A DNA stretch of 64,000 nt from Rhododendron vialii (Eukaryota; Streptophyta; Magnoliopsida; Ericales; Ericaceae), in the NCBI RefSeq assembly GCF_030253575.1, contig NC_080562.1:43315852-43379851 (forward strand). The letters are read 5' to 3'. The translations under genes and the position numbers were made by a program. The notes below the pieces were generated by a model, which saw nothing but the letters and a program-made list of their open reading frames with translations, ran no database searches and was not told the origin of the DNA. Shown piece by piece: positions 11,449-23,582 of this stretch. Within the stretch, counting starts at the first letter, position 1. Every line of letters begins with the position of its first letter.

Positions 11449-14400
11449 CTAATTAAGTTGAATGGTAGAGGTTGCAAATCACTAGAATCTAATGTTAGCA
11501 GGGCTGCCAGGGCACTTCTATATATGTTGGTGGACTATAGGGGAAATCTAGGGCTTTAAATAAGTCAAGCCGAGCTGAGTATTTAAGTGCTTGAGCAGGG
11601 CATACTCCTCTATGTTGGAAGACCCGTACGTTATGAAGGTAGTTGACGAAACAAATTGTATCGCGAAACTAGAAGTCACGAGCAACTAGAAAGCTCGGGC
11701 GTCGATGGGGACAAATTCAGGGAAATAAATGAGAGGATGGATGGATCGATGTTGGAGTCACTTCATATATATGTTAGTGCTTTCTTACGAGTGACAGAAT
11801 GCTTGCTTGTGAACACCCATTTGTGTGACTTTCTCCTGTTATCTATCTGTCTATCTATCTATATCAATCAAATTCCTCTTATCCAGACTCTTTCCCAAGA
11901 GCAAATATGCCTAAAGAATGAAGAAACAATGTGAGGCTTTCTTTCCCACACTGCTCCAGCATGTTCATAGTGACTCTGCTAACAACTTCTAATGCAAAAC
12001 CTTCCAAAACCTTCGCTATGTTTACACTATACACAAGAACACTATACACAAGACTATACAAAAGACTCACAAGTTTTTTTTCGTGAAACAAGGCTTAGCT
12101 AGGAGTTTACTCTCTCCAAAGTCTCATGTTCGAAATCTCCAAGGTGCTATCAATTTTAATATGAGATAGTACTCCATACGTAGCTTTGTTTCGGCTTTAA
12201 ATGTGCGCCCCGCTTGTGGACAGTTGGATTGACCCCCCAAGAGATTAGTAGAGACGTATGTAAGATAAACTCGATGAGATACCAAAAAAAATAAAAAATG
12301 TTTACACAACAACATTCACACGATTAATTAGAAACTGAATACATAGTATTAGAAGAATCATAATATTTTTTGATCGGCAAAATGCAGAATATTGTACTAT
12401 CTGATACCATTAATTTCGGGATAATTTCCATACTTCACAATAAAAAATATAAAGGGTAAATTTTAGAAATAGTCCCTTTAGTTTGTGTGAAATCTCAATT
12501 TCCTCTAGTATGAATTGTGCTATTTTTAATCCTATAATTTATATTTTGTCTCAACATGGCCCCTCTCACTAACTGTGTTATTAGAACTAATAGAACTCAT
12601 GGGCAAAATTGACATTTCCCAATTAAATTTTACATTTTCTTTTAATTTGAAAAGAAAAATTCATACCTAATATCTTTCTCACCTTACTCATTTTGTTTGA
12701 TTGAATAATTAAAATATATTAAGGGAATTAAAAATATTTTCTAGAATATATTACAGATAATATTATAAAATTTGAAAAGCATCCCTTAGTAAATAATTTT
12801 GCATCGGGTTTTTTCAATAGATTTAATTATCTTATTTTTGCAATCCCGTTATGTTCTTTTTTATGCGATTAGAAAAAATGAAAAGTAGTTACAATAGATT
12901 TTGTTAATCTTTTTCTTTCTAATCGCAAAAAAAAAAAAAGAAAGAAAAAGTTTTTTTTGATGAATAAAGAAAAAGTTGTTATGAAATGTTTTGCTAATCT
13001 TGTTACGAAATATTTTTTGTTTACAAAGTTCGCGGCCATGAGTTAAGTTCGCGGCAATGATTAAAAGTTCGATCGCGTCCATTCAATTGGCTTTAACAAT
13101 TTTAATCTTTACAGGTTAGATAAAATCTGGTTAGGTCTCCTAATTAGAACAACAAGTGACCTTGCGTTGCGTACCACCTTCAAATCTCAAAGTATTGATC
13201 CATCCCGGAGTAAGAGATCAACATGAGGTGGGCCGTGTGGGTGCCACCTTCAAATCGATCTAATCTAATACTGTATAATCTCTGAGATTGTGTAGAATCT
13301 GTGGACTTAGACCAAAAAGGGCTGGATAGGCGCGCATTTGTTGTCAAACCAACGATGGACGTACGAACATATTCTCCAATGTTTTTTGCCGCACATCGGT
13401 GGTGGTCTTTGTTTGGCTAAGTACGGAATAAACATAGCAAATAGTATTTTGGATTGATTGTTTCCTCTACAAAGCCAAGCTACCTTTGTTCCTTAACCTA
13501 GCTAGTTCCCTACCATCCATGCTCTTGTCGGATCGTTTTTCTACCATCTCTTCTAAAACCAATTGGTGGTAGGAAGGATTTCAATTAAGTCTTTTATGGC
13601 ATTCGACATCGTACCCGCAAGTCTGTTTTTAGAGCGGTCGCAGAAAGTGGCATTGTGTAACCAAATTTATGGGGGCACTTCGGGCCCAATACATAGGAAT
13701 GCTAGCCTCTCTATGTCTGTAGTACCCCTATCGAGTTTCTTAATTAAAATTTTCCATATCAAAAAAAAAAAACAATAATGTCTGTATTGTAGAATTGTTA
13801 TTCGTGTTTTTGGTAATGCAAGGTGTTTTGGGTCAGTTTGTGTGCGCCTCAAACAATCCTTACAGCATATCTCACAGTTATTTCACACGTTTACACGTGG
13901 AGGTGAGGTGACTCCAAAAATTGATGGCAATTAAGGAGAATCGAATCTAACCTCAAAAGAGAACAAACCTCTAAATTCCAAGCCAATACCACCTGGCAAA
14001 CCTTGAAATAAAAATTCGTACTTCTGTTTTTCCACCTTCTATGGCCAACTATGAAAATCAAACCCTTCAGTTTGAGACATAGCACTCTACCAATCTTCTA
14101 TTTTTTGGGTAGTACCGTTCCATATTCTATAAAATTCACAGACACTCATTAAAATATACTTACGATGATAAATTATTTAATTATGCAAAAATTTTTAATT
14201 CTTAAACGGTTCATTTTTAAAAAATCAGGATTTCCTAACAATCCTTAAAAAACCTTAACAGTATGAATGCGAATTACCACGTTATACTACCAGCAAAAAC
14301 TACGCAAGCAATTAATCTCACAACACAAAGATATACGTGGAAAATCCCAGAATGGATAAAAACCATAGAAATGAATCAAATTACTATAAACATTGTGTAG

Positions 14401-14769
14401 TTACAGATATATCTATCCAAACGAGATAAATTCTCACAACATTCTAAGTATCACCTGTCGAGTCACGCGTACACTGTTCCCAGTGATCTTGATCGCCAAC
14501 GGCCTTGAGTCCACAAGCCTTGATCGCCAACAGCCTTGAGTAAACAAACTCTCCAATCAACCTAACGAAAAACTCCCTCGGGATAGCTCTTAAAAATAGC
14601 GCATGCATTGTTTTCTTTTTCTCCTCTGCCGCTTTTTCTTCTTTTCTCCACTTATCACAGTAGGCAAGAGAATAGATTCTATTCACCGGTGTAAAATTCC
14701 ATTTTTTCACCATCGTCTATTATGGATTTCATCGAGTGTCTATTGTCGTGATCTAAAACGTTTTTATTT

Positions 14770-14995
14770 TAAGACCCACAATATAGTATTGTCATGAAAA
14801 AAATCAACTTGATCGGAATTCGATAGATATATTAAAATTTGAATTTTAGTTTATAAAATGGACGATTTGATTTCTGTCAATAATAATAAAGATAAACTAT
14901 CCATTTTACAAAGTAAAATTCAATTTATAATACTCCTATCGATGTCCGATGAAGTTTATTTTTTGCATGAATATACTACTATATAGGGTCTATAA
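14770..14995. mobile_element. Foldback MITE, about 226 bp
   Basis: The left arm from agacccacaatatagtattg through ttataaaatgga pairs with the right arm tccattttacaaagtaaaat through tactatatagggtct. The arms are about 100 bp each and meet at a short AT-rich loop around 14870-14895. They are diverged, so the insertion is not recent. No clear TSD was found, so the superfamily is open. Confidence 0.65.
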
Positions 14996-15598
14996 GAAGA
15001 ACGATTCAAATCAATAATAAATATATGATATAACCGAAAAAGGTGATGACAGAAAAGTGAAATTTTTCACCGCTAGTAGAAAGAATTAATCTCCATTAGG
15101 CAATAGTATATGACTTCTAAGAGAAATCTTTGCCGTCCCTTTCTTTTCCAATTTATATAAGGCTACGGTCAAACCCTATAATAAGAGTGATAAGACCTCT
15201 TCATTGCCACACACACACACAACCCCCCCGGGCCTTTTTTTTTTTGACGTTTTTATTCTTTTAAAAAGTCAGAAGATGCCGATTGATAACTGGATTGATC
15301 CGTCGCCAAAATTCGTCTCGTGACTCTATTTTTATCCAGAAAGCTCAATTTTAATTATAAATAAAAATAATTTCTTTCACTTTAATTTTATACAGACTCA
15401 TTAACTTATAAAAAATAACAAAATTACAACTCGATATAAAATATGTATTTTGTAATACAAAAATATTGTCAATACAAACTAGTGACTCCGGAATTTAGTC
15501 CTTACAATTTTTATTGTTTTGATTTGTGGCGCTAATGGGAAAAAGTATCATTAATTAGTATTCAAATTCGTGAAACTAACAATAAAAGTTTAAACAAA

Positions 15599-15703
15599 GG
15601 CTCCGTTTGTTTCGATGTAAAATGTTTTATAATGTAAAATATTTTTTCAAAAAATAAACTTCAAACTTTTATTTTCCGGTGTTTGGTTGGCACTTGAACA
15701 AAA

Positions 15704-15741
<38 letters not shown>

Positions 15742-16016
15742 CTTAAATGATGGAGAGATTTAAGAATATTGGAATTGAACGTGGGTCATGACTCATGACT
15801 GAAGATCGAGGACACTGAACGTGAGAATTGCAGTAGAAGGCATCGGGTTCATTTCGGAAAATAACTTACAGAAGATTTTAGGGTAAGTTATTTTCATCTA
15901 ATTAATGAAAAATTTTTTACATGTAAAATATTTTCCTCATTTTTTACACAACCAAACACTAAAAAATAGGTAAAACATTTTACCAAAAAATATTTTATGC
16001 CCAAACAAACAAAGCC
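15599..16016. mobile_element. TIR MITE, hAT-like
   Basis: The ends are ggctccgtttgtttcgatgt and, reading inward from the other side, ggctttgtttgtttgggcat. Both continue into similar taaaatrtttt sequence. Length is about 418 bp with an internal (AG)n tract at 15703-15739. Flanks taaacaaa and taaatgca are alike at five of eight positions, consistent with an old 8-bp duplication as in hAT elements. No transposase is present. Confidence 0.6.
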
Positions 16017-16242
16017 TAAATGCAAAAATATCGGGAAATTGTTAGAGCCATGCATCTAATAAATGTACACTTCGGAATCACCAAGCGTTACAAAGGAGTT
16101 CTCTTCATTTCCTCATCCGAAGCATTCCAAAGAGTTATCAAACTTCGGAAACCAACAATGGCTACTTCTACACAAATAAATTTCTTTAGAATTCGTCCTC
16201 ATTTTGCCAATGGATCGATCGGCTTGGTTAAACGTAAATTTA

Positions 16243-16245
<3 letters not shown>

Positions 16246-16322
<77 letters not shown>
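16246..16322. repeat. (TA)n microsatellite touching a stop codon
   Basis: About 38 TA units. The right edge lies directly against the TGA (16323-16325) of the - strand CCT gene, so the start of that gene's 3' UTR is the repeat itself. The IYIYIY reading frames on both strands are produced by the repeat. Confidence 0.95.
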
Positions 16323-16326
<4 letters not shown>

Positions 16327-17820
16327 CCTGAAACATAGGGTAAATACACGAGACTCGAGATAGCCTCTTGTAGCCAATCATCCTCGACATCATATTTGAT
16401 CTGCAAAAAGCAAGATGATAAAATTATTACAGAACTCACAACACCGTGTAATTGTATTATGTACATATGTATATCAAGATTTAATATGGTTGGTGAGTCG
16501 TGTGTAGGATTTTGGGCAGCGGCCAACTGTGAAAAAGTACCTTAACAGTCTCGTCGTTGTAAAATCCTCCGTCTTCGTGAAAATTGTTGTTGTTGTCGTC
16601 GTTGTTGTTGTTCTTTTCCGTCGTCAGTACTGAATGATCTCCATCGCACAGCTCATTGTTTCTGGCGAATCTTCCGCGAACTCGGACCCGCTTATCGGCC
16701 AGGGTCTTGCGACATTCATACTGTACAAAAGGAAAATGCATGTGAGACTCATCAGCGCAAATCAATTAATGATATCTTCTACGGAAAAAAAGAACAGAAG
16801 TGCGATATGTGCGCACGCGTGTTATCAAAGACTTCGATACTTGATATTTTAACTTGGGGCCACTGGAGGATTTGCCAAATCGTTAACTTCAAGGTTCTGA
16901 AATTAGTCAAGGTACGCGTAAACTGGCCCGGATATTCGATTATCATAAAAAAGATACCCTAATATGTTGTAGAGAGAGAGAGAGAGAGGAACCTTGATAG
17001 TTTTGTTGAAGTTCCTTTGATTTCTCTTCCTAAGATATCGGAGAATTCTGTCCTTCCTTTCTTCGACTGAGTACTTGCCAACCTTAGAACCGGGTTCCTC
17101 CATTATTGGCACTTGAGTAACTTGATTGAAACCCTATAATTGAAGTTTCTTCTTATGTTATACGTACTAATAATATTTGACAATAGTTTGATGTAAAGCG
17201 CTCTATATTGAATTTCCATGCATCTTGACGCTTGGCTCAGAAAAAGTACGAATAAATTGTCAACGGGCAAGGCAAAGCACTCCATGGCACATCAATGGGT
17301 AGAGCATGACATGACACGATACGGCAGAATGAACCTAAATTGAAACAAACACACAAAAACAAAAAGTGGAAAGCCAAGAAAGTATTACCCAATTGTGATT
17401 GGAAGAGGGATAAACAGCCTGATAATCAGGCACGATACCATTGCAATATTCCTCTCCAAACTCGCACACATCCTGCACGTAGCATACACCACTACCAGTT
17501 GAATATGATTCAAAACTCTCACTACTTCCGGCAATAATGCCACTTAACCCCTGATTGAACTCAGCCAACACAGGTACAGCCATGTCCGGGGACACCCCCA
17601 ACCGCTCCGGAAATGGTATCACTGAATTAAACGACGACGTGACATCAGTTTCTGGCGGCACCATAGTATCAACATGTACTAGTGCTCCATTATTGTCAAA
17701 GAAGGGTGAGCCTTCTTCATCGACCCACATTGCGCTGCCGCCGATAGGAGTTAGAAACTCACAGTATTCATTGCAGAAAGTGAAGTGATCAGAGGGGTAT
17801 TGTGGAACAGAGGAAGCCAT
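16323..17820 (-). CDS. CCT-motif family protein
   Basis: Four exons (17389-17820, 16993-17133, 16541-16720, 16323-16400), all joined in phase 0 with GT-AG borders, encode 276 aa. The 43-residue CCT motif spans about 170-212: RKDRILRYLRKRNQR, then NFNKTIK and YECRKTLADKR, ending VRVRGRFARN. It is interrupted by the intron after K191. CCT motifs of CONSTANS, TOC1 and PRR proteins carry nuclear localisation and contact NF-YB/NF-YC. No B-box or receiver domain is present in the acidic N-terminal 144 residues, so this belongs to the CCT-only (CMF) class. An Asn/Asp tract lies at about 228-238, and the C-terminus ends DDWLQEAISSL..YLPYVSG, a tail I associate with plant CMF proteins. The start is ATG at 17820; the codon at 17829 is TTG. 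The leader repeats about 18 bp of the early coding sequence (17840-17858 against 17785-17803). A SINE remnant lies in intron 2. Confidence 0.88.
16853..16960 (+). mobile_element. SINE 3' fragment in CCT-gene intron 2
   Basis: ggggccactggaggatttgc, aatcgttaacttcaaggttc, attagtcaaggtacgcgtaa and actggcccgg match the body of the element at 5150-5235 in the same order, followed by ttatcataaaaaagat. It lies in the intron between exons 3 and 2, opposite in orientation to the gene. The tRNA-like head is missing. Confidence 0.6.
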
Positions 17821-17911
17821 TAGAGGCAAGTTGAAGATCTTGTGATCGGAGGGGTATTGTACTGCTTATGGGTTCAGTTTTTTATGGTGTTTGGCCCTTT
17901 AAAGACTTGAA

Positions 17912-17918
17912 ATTTATA
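17912..17918 (-). promoter_or_regulatory. TATA box of the CCT gene
   Basis: On the - strand tataaat lies about 95 bp upstream of the ATG at 17820, which would place the transcription start near 17885. The predicted leader has no upstream ATG. Confidence 0.55.
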
Positions 17919-18065
17919 GCATGTGCACTCCACAGGGTTTGGGCAAGTTGTTTGTCCCACACTGACCCCACCACTTCGTCAACTCAATATTTCCTTTCCA
18001 GAACGATCAGTGGCATTGTTTAAAAGAGAACGCTATGTACTGTAGATTCTTTTCAAAAATTATAT

Positions 18066-18312
18066 GAGAAATGCTCGGAACACAATTTTAAAACACAATT
18101 TAGATCACAATTGCGTCCAAAAGCGTTTGATCCACGTGTTTTCACATACATCGAACGGCTTTGAACATATTGTGTGAAAGTTATGTTTCTAGACTTATTG
18201 AATTATACTCTGTATTATGGTTTGTGTGTACTTATGATAGAATTCACCTAGTGTATGTAAAGATACTGACATAACTTCACTAAGATGATGTGATTACCGT
18301 GTAGCATTTCTC
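18066..18312. mobile_element. Possible short-TIR MITE
   Basis: gagaaatgct at the left edge is exactly complementary to agcatttctc at the right edge, 247 bp apart. No convincing TSD is visible and the arms do not extend past about 10 bp, so this could be chance. Confidence 0.35.
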
Positions 18313-21229
18313 TTCGTCAAATAACATTGAAAGATCAATATATATATTCAGGTAGATGCATTATGTCGAATAAAAATTTGGGATTGGATTTTAAGACTCA
18401 AAATGACTGACAAGGGTATTCGAGACTTTGCCATGAGACATTTCTGGGTACAAATAATTCTAACGCAAGTTTTTTTTACTTCAAATTTTCATTCAAGATG
18501 GAATCTTAGGCGGCGACCTCTTGAACCTTGTTCTAAGGCCCGGCTGAGCCTGGTTGTGACATATGATATGGGTTCTACCTTCAGTTTTGTGGTACGTACA
18601 TAATTAATTAATGCATCCAGGCAATGGCAAAACATGATAAATTATATAGTTAAGAATTAAAGTTCCCTTTTGGTTTGGGGCAACTTAGGAGCAAGAGGCT
18701 AAGAATGGCCCTGAATCATCCCCTGATAAAGGTTGAGAAGAGAAGAGGCCCTCATGTGATTACAATTCTTACAAAGCTGTACACCATAAGCCAAACCCGA
18801 AAAGTCCTATACCTATATCTATAGACCAAGAATCTAACACATGGGGTAGTAAGATATGTAGCACCAAAACCACTACAACATATCTCCCTTCAAATTCAAT
18901 TCCCTTTCAAACCCATCTATCTATTCACTGCTTCACCATATTCCCCCAATCCAGAATATCACATTCTTGTTGCATTGCCTGCCTGTAATTAATTCAGCTA
19001 ATTAAGTATTAATAGGCAGACACACCCACACGCGTGCACACACTCAAGTTTGCATGAATTTTGTAGTAAGCACTGTACGTTGTGATTGTAATGTATGAAG
19101 AAAACCCAACTGCAACGTGAGATTGAGATACGAGAAAATAGGACTACAATTAAAAGAATATATATTGAGTTGAGCGATGATCAAGAGATACACATAAGAA
19201 CTTTAAACACCTTTAAAATAACTTAACGACTGCTATTTATATCTAATAAAATATTGGAGCGTCTAGAAATGCAAATTTTTTGAAGAGCTCTGTAATTCCG
19301 ATGTTTGAAAAAAAAACTTTTATCAAAGCATAAATGTTGGAGGGGCAACCTTTCTTCCGGGGGTTGAAAAGGTATCTTGTTCAAAATCCATACCTATCAA
19401 GTAAAGGACCAGCTACCCTATCCTAGAAATACCTTGTGTGGGGATTCTCCTGAGTCCTGTGACTGAAAGATGTTATCTTTGCCTGCCTATTTGCCTCAAA
19501 AGAACATGGAAAATACGGAGCAAGATAAAAGAGATCTAAAGATTTTGCACAAACTGTCACGGCCAGGTATCAGGTGCCTCTGGTTTCCCATCAACCAATT
19601 TAGACCGGCAACCTTACCCACCCATAGTGCCCACTTGTGTCCAACACAAAAACATCATGAGGCAATTAGCTTCTCTCTTATCTACTAGTATATATTTCGT
19701 TTACGGAAAAAGGTATTCACACTTCACTTTTAAGCATGCCGTTGGTTCTTGGTTTTTTGCCATTTAACCTCGAGCATGAAAAGTCGATCTTGAGTATAAT
19801 TCCCAAAACAAAAAAAAACAAGCAAACGATTTACGTACCTATGCTTTAAGCGAAAGTAGTGTTTGATGATCTAGAAGGACAGCAATTGACTTTACAGTCC
19901 ACATGATTAACTAGAAACTGGATTGATTATTACAAGATAAGTGACTTTTTATGCGATACTGATCATTAATGTATCTCATAATCAGTAACTAGTTGTTTTT
20001 AATCTTCACATCGTATGGATTGCGATTGTGATATTAGTTTTCTAACAAAAACATAATTAACGTAAAACCGAACAAGTTAGACTTCAAATTGTAATCAACG
20101 AACAAGAGTCCTTTTTCAGGTTCCAACATGGTCATGTTAGTGCATATATGTCGCCTAGAAGTGATTCTTAAGCTGATCTCCTGGGTATATAAAGATCACT
20201 ACAGATAATATCTCCAACCAGCTTTTGCCTTTTTCATCATTTACCATTCTTGACTTTATTCCTGTTCTATATAGTACGCTTCTTTAATTTGTTTTTCTTG
20301 ACAAGCTATGATCCTTTATTCACAGATTTGTCTACCCTTTCATCTACATTTCCACGCCTCTAGAACGCTACCGGTCGGCAGCTTGCTGATCCCCTTGTCA
20401 AAACAATATCTGTTTGTTTTTTTTTCCCCTCCTCCACACATAGCAAATCATATTGTTTGTTCCGAACAAAATTGACTTAATTTAGCAACTCGTGTAAAGC
20501 TATTTTGCAAGCAAAGGTTCCTCACTGTTGTTATTAGTCAATAAATGTCCTGAGGCACACGGTTTATATATAATTCACGTTCAAGAAATCATATTTACAA
20601 GCACCTTTCAACAAAAAATTAACACAAAACACACAGCAGGCGACGTCAAAGAGAAGAAGTTTTACGTGCCTGGAAGGAATGGAAAATAAAGCCTATTTTA
20701 TGCTAGCTCGATCTGCTTTCCTAAAGCATTTTGACAAGTTATTCATGAATCATTTAGGATTAGTTTTTTTAGTTCGTCTGTAGAGAATACCTTTTCCATC
20801 TTCTATATGTTTAAGAAGATGCTAACGGTACTAGGTTTCAAGAAAGTCTGACTCTTCTTTTGTTTTAAGAAATGGCTATGGTTATACTACCTGGACGTTT
20901 TGATCACGTATGCATAATGAGACTCTTTTTTTTGTTGAACGTTTGTTTTCAATTTGCTTATTCCCATTGGGCTGCGAATGAATTGAGCCGTTCGTGAACT
21001 GTTCGTGGCTTGACTCGGTAAAAGCTCTTTCGAATTCGATTCGTCTACTAAATAAGCCGAACTTAAACCTCAATTTTAGACTCGTTTCATAAATGAGTCA
21101 AACATGAACGTAGCATTATTCGGCTTGATTAGGCTCGCAAACCTGGAGTAAATGTACAAGTATAAACATTTACAATTACTAAAAACTTACTTTTGTATAT
21201 GTTTTTATCATTTTATATGTAGAGTTCCA
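18313..21229. other. Intergenic, no gene seen
   Basis: Upstream of the CCT gene. AT-rich sequence without recognisable coding, repeat or RNA features. Short frames at 18403-18603 and 19470-19688 show no family motifs. Confidence 0.5.
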
Positions 21230-21598
21230 TTCAGGTAAGGGCGCCCTCATTTTAAATAAAATGCGGATGTCCCATTTTCTCATCTTTTCCGATCAAATTT
21301 CGATGATCCGAGCGTGATTTTAATGTGTTCAGAAAGTGATTTTAAAGGTACCCGCAAGAAATTAGCAAAAAAAATGACCGGAAAGGGCTTGATTTGAGCA
21401 ATTTTTATTTGAACTGTTCGATAAAATACAAACAAAAACTGCTCGGATCAAGCCCTTTCTAGTCTTTTTTTTTTTTGCTGATTTCCCGCGGGTACCTTTA
21501 AAATCACATTCTGAACATATTGAGTGGCTCAGATCATCGCAAATTGGTCGAGAAAGGGACGTCCTTAACTTAATACGGTAAAGGCGCCCTAACTTGAA
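21230..21598. mobile_element. Foldback MITE with gggcgccc ends
   Basis: The left end ttcaggtaagggcgccctca is complementary to the right end ggtaaaggcgccctaacttgaa. Inner blocks also pair: gattttaaaggtacccgc with gcgggtacctttaaaatc, and aaagggcttgatttgagca with tgctcggatcaagcccttt. The whole 369 bp can form a near-continuous hairpin with a loop near 21400-21435. The superfamily is unassigned. Confidence 0.7.
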
Positions 21599-21705
21599 GT
21601 TTTGTGTTTATATGTATATGAAAGTATTAATGTCATAGTAAAAATTTTATTTGCAACTTTAGACCTGTATGAGAGCAGTATTCGGCTCAATTAGGCTCGC
21701 CAATT

Positions 21706-22199
21706 GAGAGATAGGATATGGATCCGAAAAATAGACAATTATTTCTCTCATTTCTCTTTCTAGCTTTAGACCTGTATGAACATGAATGAAGCGGTATTCG
21801 GCTCGATTAGGTTTTCAATTATTTGGGGGGCAATTCTTTGATTGCTTTGAATCCTATTTAATTTAGGTAAATTTTCATCTACATTGGCAGTATCACATCT
21901 TGTACGCGTGTCATCATTTATTTCCATCCGATCACTGTCAGAATTGTCTACTATTTTTTGTAACAGTGGGGAACCAATTGGGGAGCTCTGTCTTTCGGAC
22001 CCAAATCCTCTCTCCCAAAGGGCGGAATTAGGATTTCTTCAATGCGGGGTCGAACTATGAATAATAAATTTTGAAATTTCAATGTTTGGGAATAGTTTAT
22101 TTGATTTGGATTTTGAAAAGATTTTTTAGGTAATGAGTAAAGAAACAAAGAGAAATGAGAGAAATAATTGTCTATTTTTCGGATTCAGATCCTCTCTCT
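21706..22199. mobile_element. Inverted-repeat element, about 494 bp
   Basis: The arms are 21706-21765 (gagagataggatatggatcc, aaaaatagacaattatttct, ctcatttctcttt) and the complement at 22142-22199. They are about 58 bp long with few mismatches. The interior holds a ttcggctcgattaggtt sequence also seen at 21119 and 21679, so the DNA around it is itself repeated. No transposase was seen. Confidence 0.6.
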
Positions 22200-22857
22200 T
22201 AGTTTATGTTAATTTACTCTGTTTATTATATACATTACCATTGCAAATTAATTTGAACACCATGAATCTCCTAATATGAAACTTTATTTCATATTCGTCA
22301 TTAGTAATTATTGACTACTTCATTTGTCCCAATTTAATAATCTCTCATTTTATTCTAACCGAAAAAAAAAATAGTTATATATTTAAATTGATAATAATTT
22401 TTTTTGATAACATAATGAATTTTTTTTGTAAATATAGATCTCGTTAGATAGATCTCAATTAGTTCTTTAAGAAAATATTTTTAAAATTACATAGAATAGT
22501 ATAAATTATAAGATATAATTAATTAAAAAATGACACGAATTCCGTAAAAAACTTATTAAATTAGGACGGAGGGAGTACTCGTATTCTTTGATTTTTAAAA
22601 GAGAAATTAGAGAGAGATAATGTGATGATTGGTAAATTTTTAGCAACTCAACGTGACAAAGTTTTAAGATTTAAAAAAAGAAAAAAAAAAAACGTGACAA
22701 AGTTTTCGGGTAGTGGAGTAAAGGAAGACACGCTACTTTGCGGGTCCCTACTTTACTTGCCACATGTTCTTCCCTGCCACTCATAACTCTTTTGGCTGCC
22801 GGTAGAATCGACTTTGCGATCATGAGGTCCTAAGCCCCGTTAAGGGACCTCTGGTTG
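22200..22857. other. Intergenic AT-rich spacer
   Basis: Lies between inverted-repeat elements. The 22540-22575 stretch (aaaaacttattaaattagga cggagggagta) resembles the right terminus of Stowaway-type MITEs, which end in ctccctccgt-like sequence, but I could not find a matching left end with confidence. Confidence 0.35.
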
Positions 22858-23055
22858 GTGTTGTGCCGTGGTGTGCACAGCACCATGCTGCGTACCTTCA
22901 AGTCGTCAGATCGTGCATTCAAAGGCTCGAATTTCATCTCAGCAACCAACGATTGAGAGACGTTCATTGTTTAGATGAGATCTGAGCCGTTGGATGCACG
23001 ATCCGATGGCTCGGAGGTGCGCAGCACGGTGCTACGCACACCACTGCACAATACC
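22858..23055. mobile_element. Foldback MITE, about 198 bp, GC-rich arms
   Basis: ggtgttgtgccgtggtgtgc at the left pairs with gcacaccactgcacaatacc at the right. Pairing continues through agcaccatgctgcgtacctt and cagatcgtgcattca against their diverged complements. The arms are about 75 bp. Diverged arms mean an old insertion. No clear TSD. Confidence 0.65.
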
Positions 23056-23116
23056 ATCTCCAATTCCCCGTGGAGATAAGTAATTTCACCATCTTTACAA
23101 TTGGTCGCATCTCACA

Positions 23117-23582
23117 CTCTCGATTCTAGTACCGCACTCCCACGCTCATGCAGATTTTAGTGGATTTAATATGTATTTCAAAAACAATTCCACACTTGTG
23201 CTCGTGCTTCCCCACGCGAATTATGTGACTGAAAGATCTCGATTGATAAAATTACTAATCAAGATAAAATTACTAATCGAGATCTTTCAGCCACATAATT
23301 CGCGTAGGGAAGCATGAGCACGAGTGCAAGTGTGGAATTTTCTTTGAAGTTTGACAGACATTATTTTTTACCAGAATTAAACTCGATTTATATATAACAA
23401 AAAGAAAAATACAGTTGAGTAAAAGCAGACACTACTGGTCCGAAAGTACAAAAAACAAAAAAAACAAAATACACCAAGCAAAACAAAACAAAAAAAGTAA
23501 AAAAAAAACACCTGGGCCAATATTAAATCCACTAAAATCCGCAAGAGGATTAAACGAGCGAGTGCAATAATAAGATCGAGAG
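23117..23582. mobile_element. Nested foldback element, about 466 bp
   Basis: Two concentric inverted repeats are visible. The outer arms are ctctcgattctagtaccgca through attttagtggatttaata at 23117-23170 and the complement at 23521-23582. The inner arms are attccacacttgtgctcgtg through gaaagatctcgatt at 23189-23247 and the complement at 23275-23338. A-rich sequence of about 180 bp separates the right arms and may be an insertion. Flanks cgcatctca and cgcaacatca could be a degraded 9-10-bp TSD, as in Mutator-like elements. Confidence 0.65.

Larger units (their letters stand above)
8862..14769. other. Intergenic, no gene seen
   Basis: About 5.9 kb downstream of the LBD gene with no supported gene. 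It contains two dinucleotide tracts (listed separately), a diverged SINE-like piece around 12090-12230 (tgttcgaaatctccaaggtgctatcaatttt), and two copies of a dispersed sequence around 11030-11090 and 13815-13905 (aatgcatggtgttttaggcc / aatgcaaggtgttttgggtc). T-rich starts such as 12368 may be old LINE tails. The short frames do not resemble proteins. Confidence 0.5.

Noticed and set aside
11238-11559. Frames with IYIYIY and CVCVCV tracts on both strands
   Set aside because: Produced entirely by the (TA)n(TG)n microsatellite.
16020-16331. 103-codon + strand frame opposite the CCT gene
   Set aside because: It runs from MITE-flanking DNA through the (TA)n repeat into the antisense of the CCT gene; a third of it is the repeat.
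21230-23582. Search for a CRISPR-like or regularly spaced array
   Set aside because: The inverted repeats differ in sequence and spacing, and the host is a plant; these are transposon hairpins.
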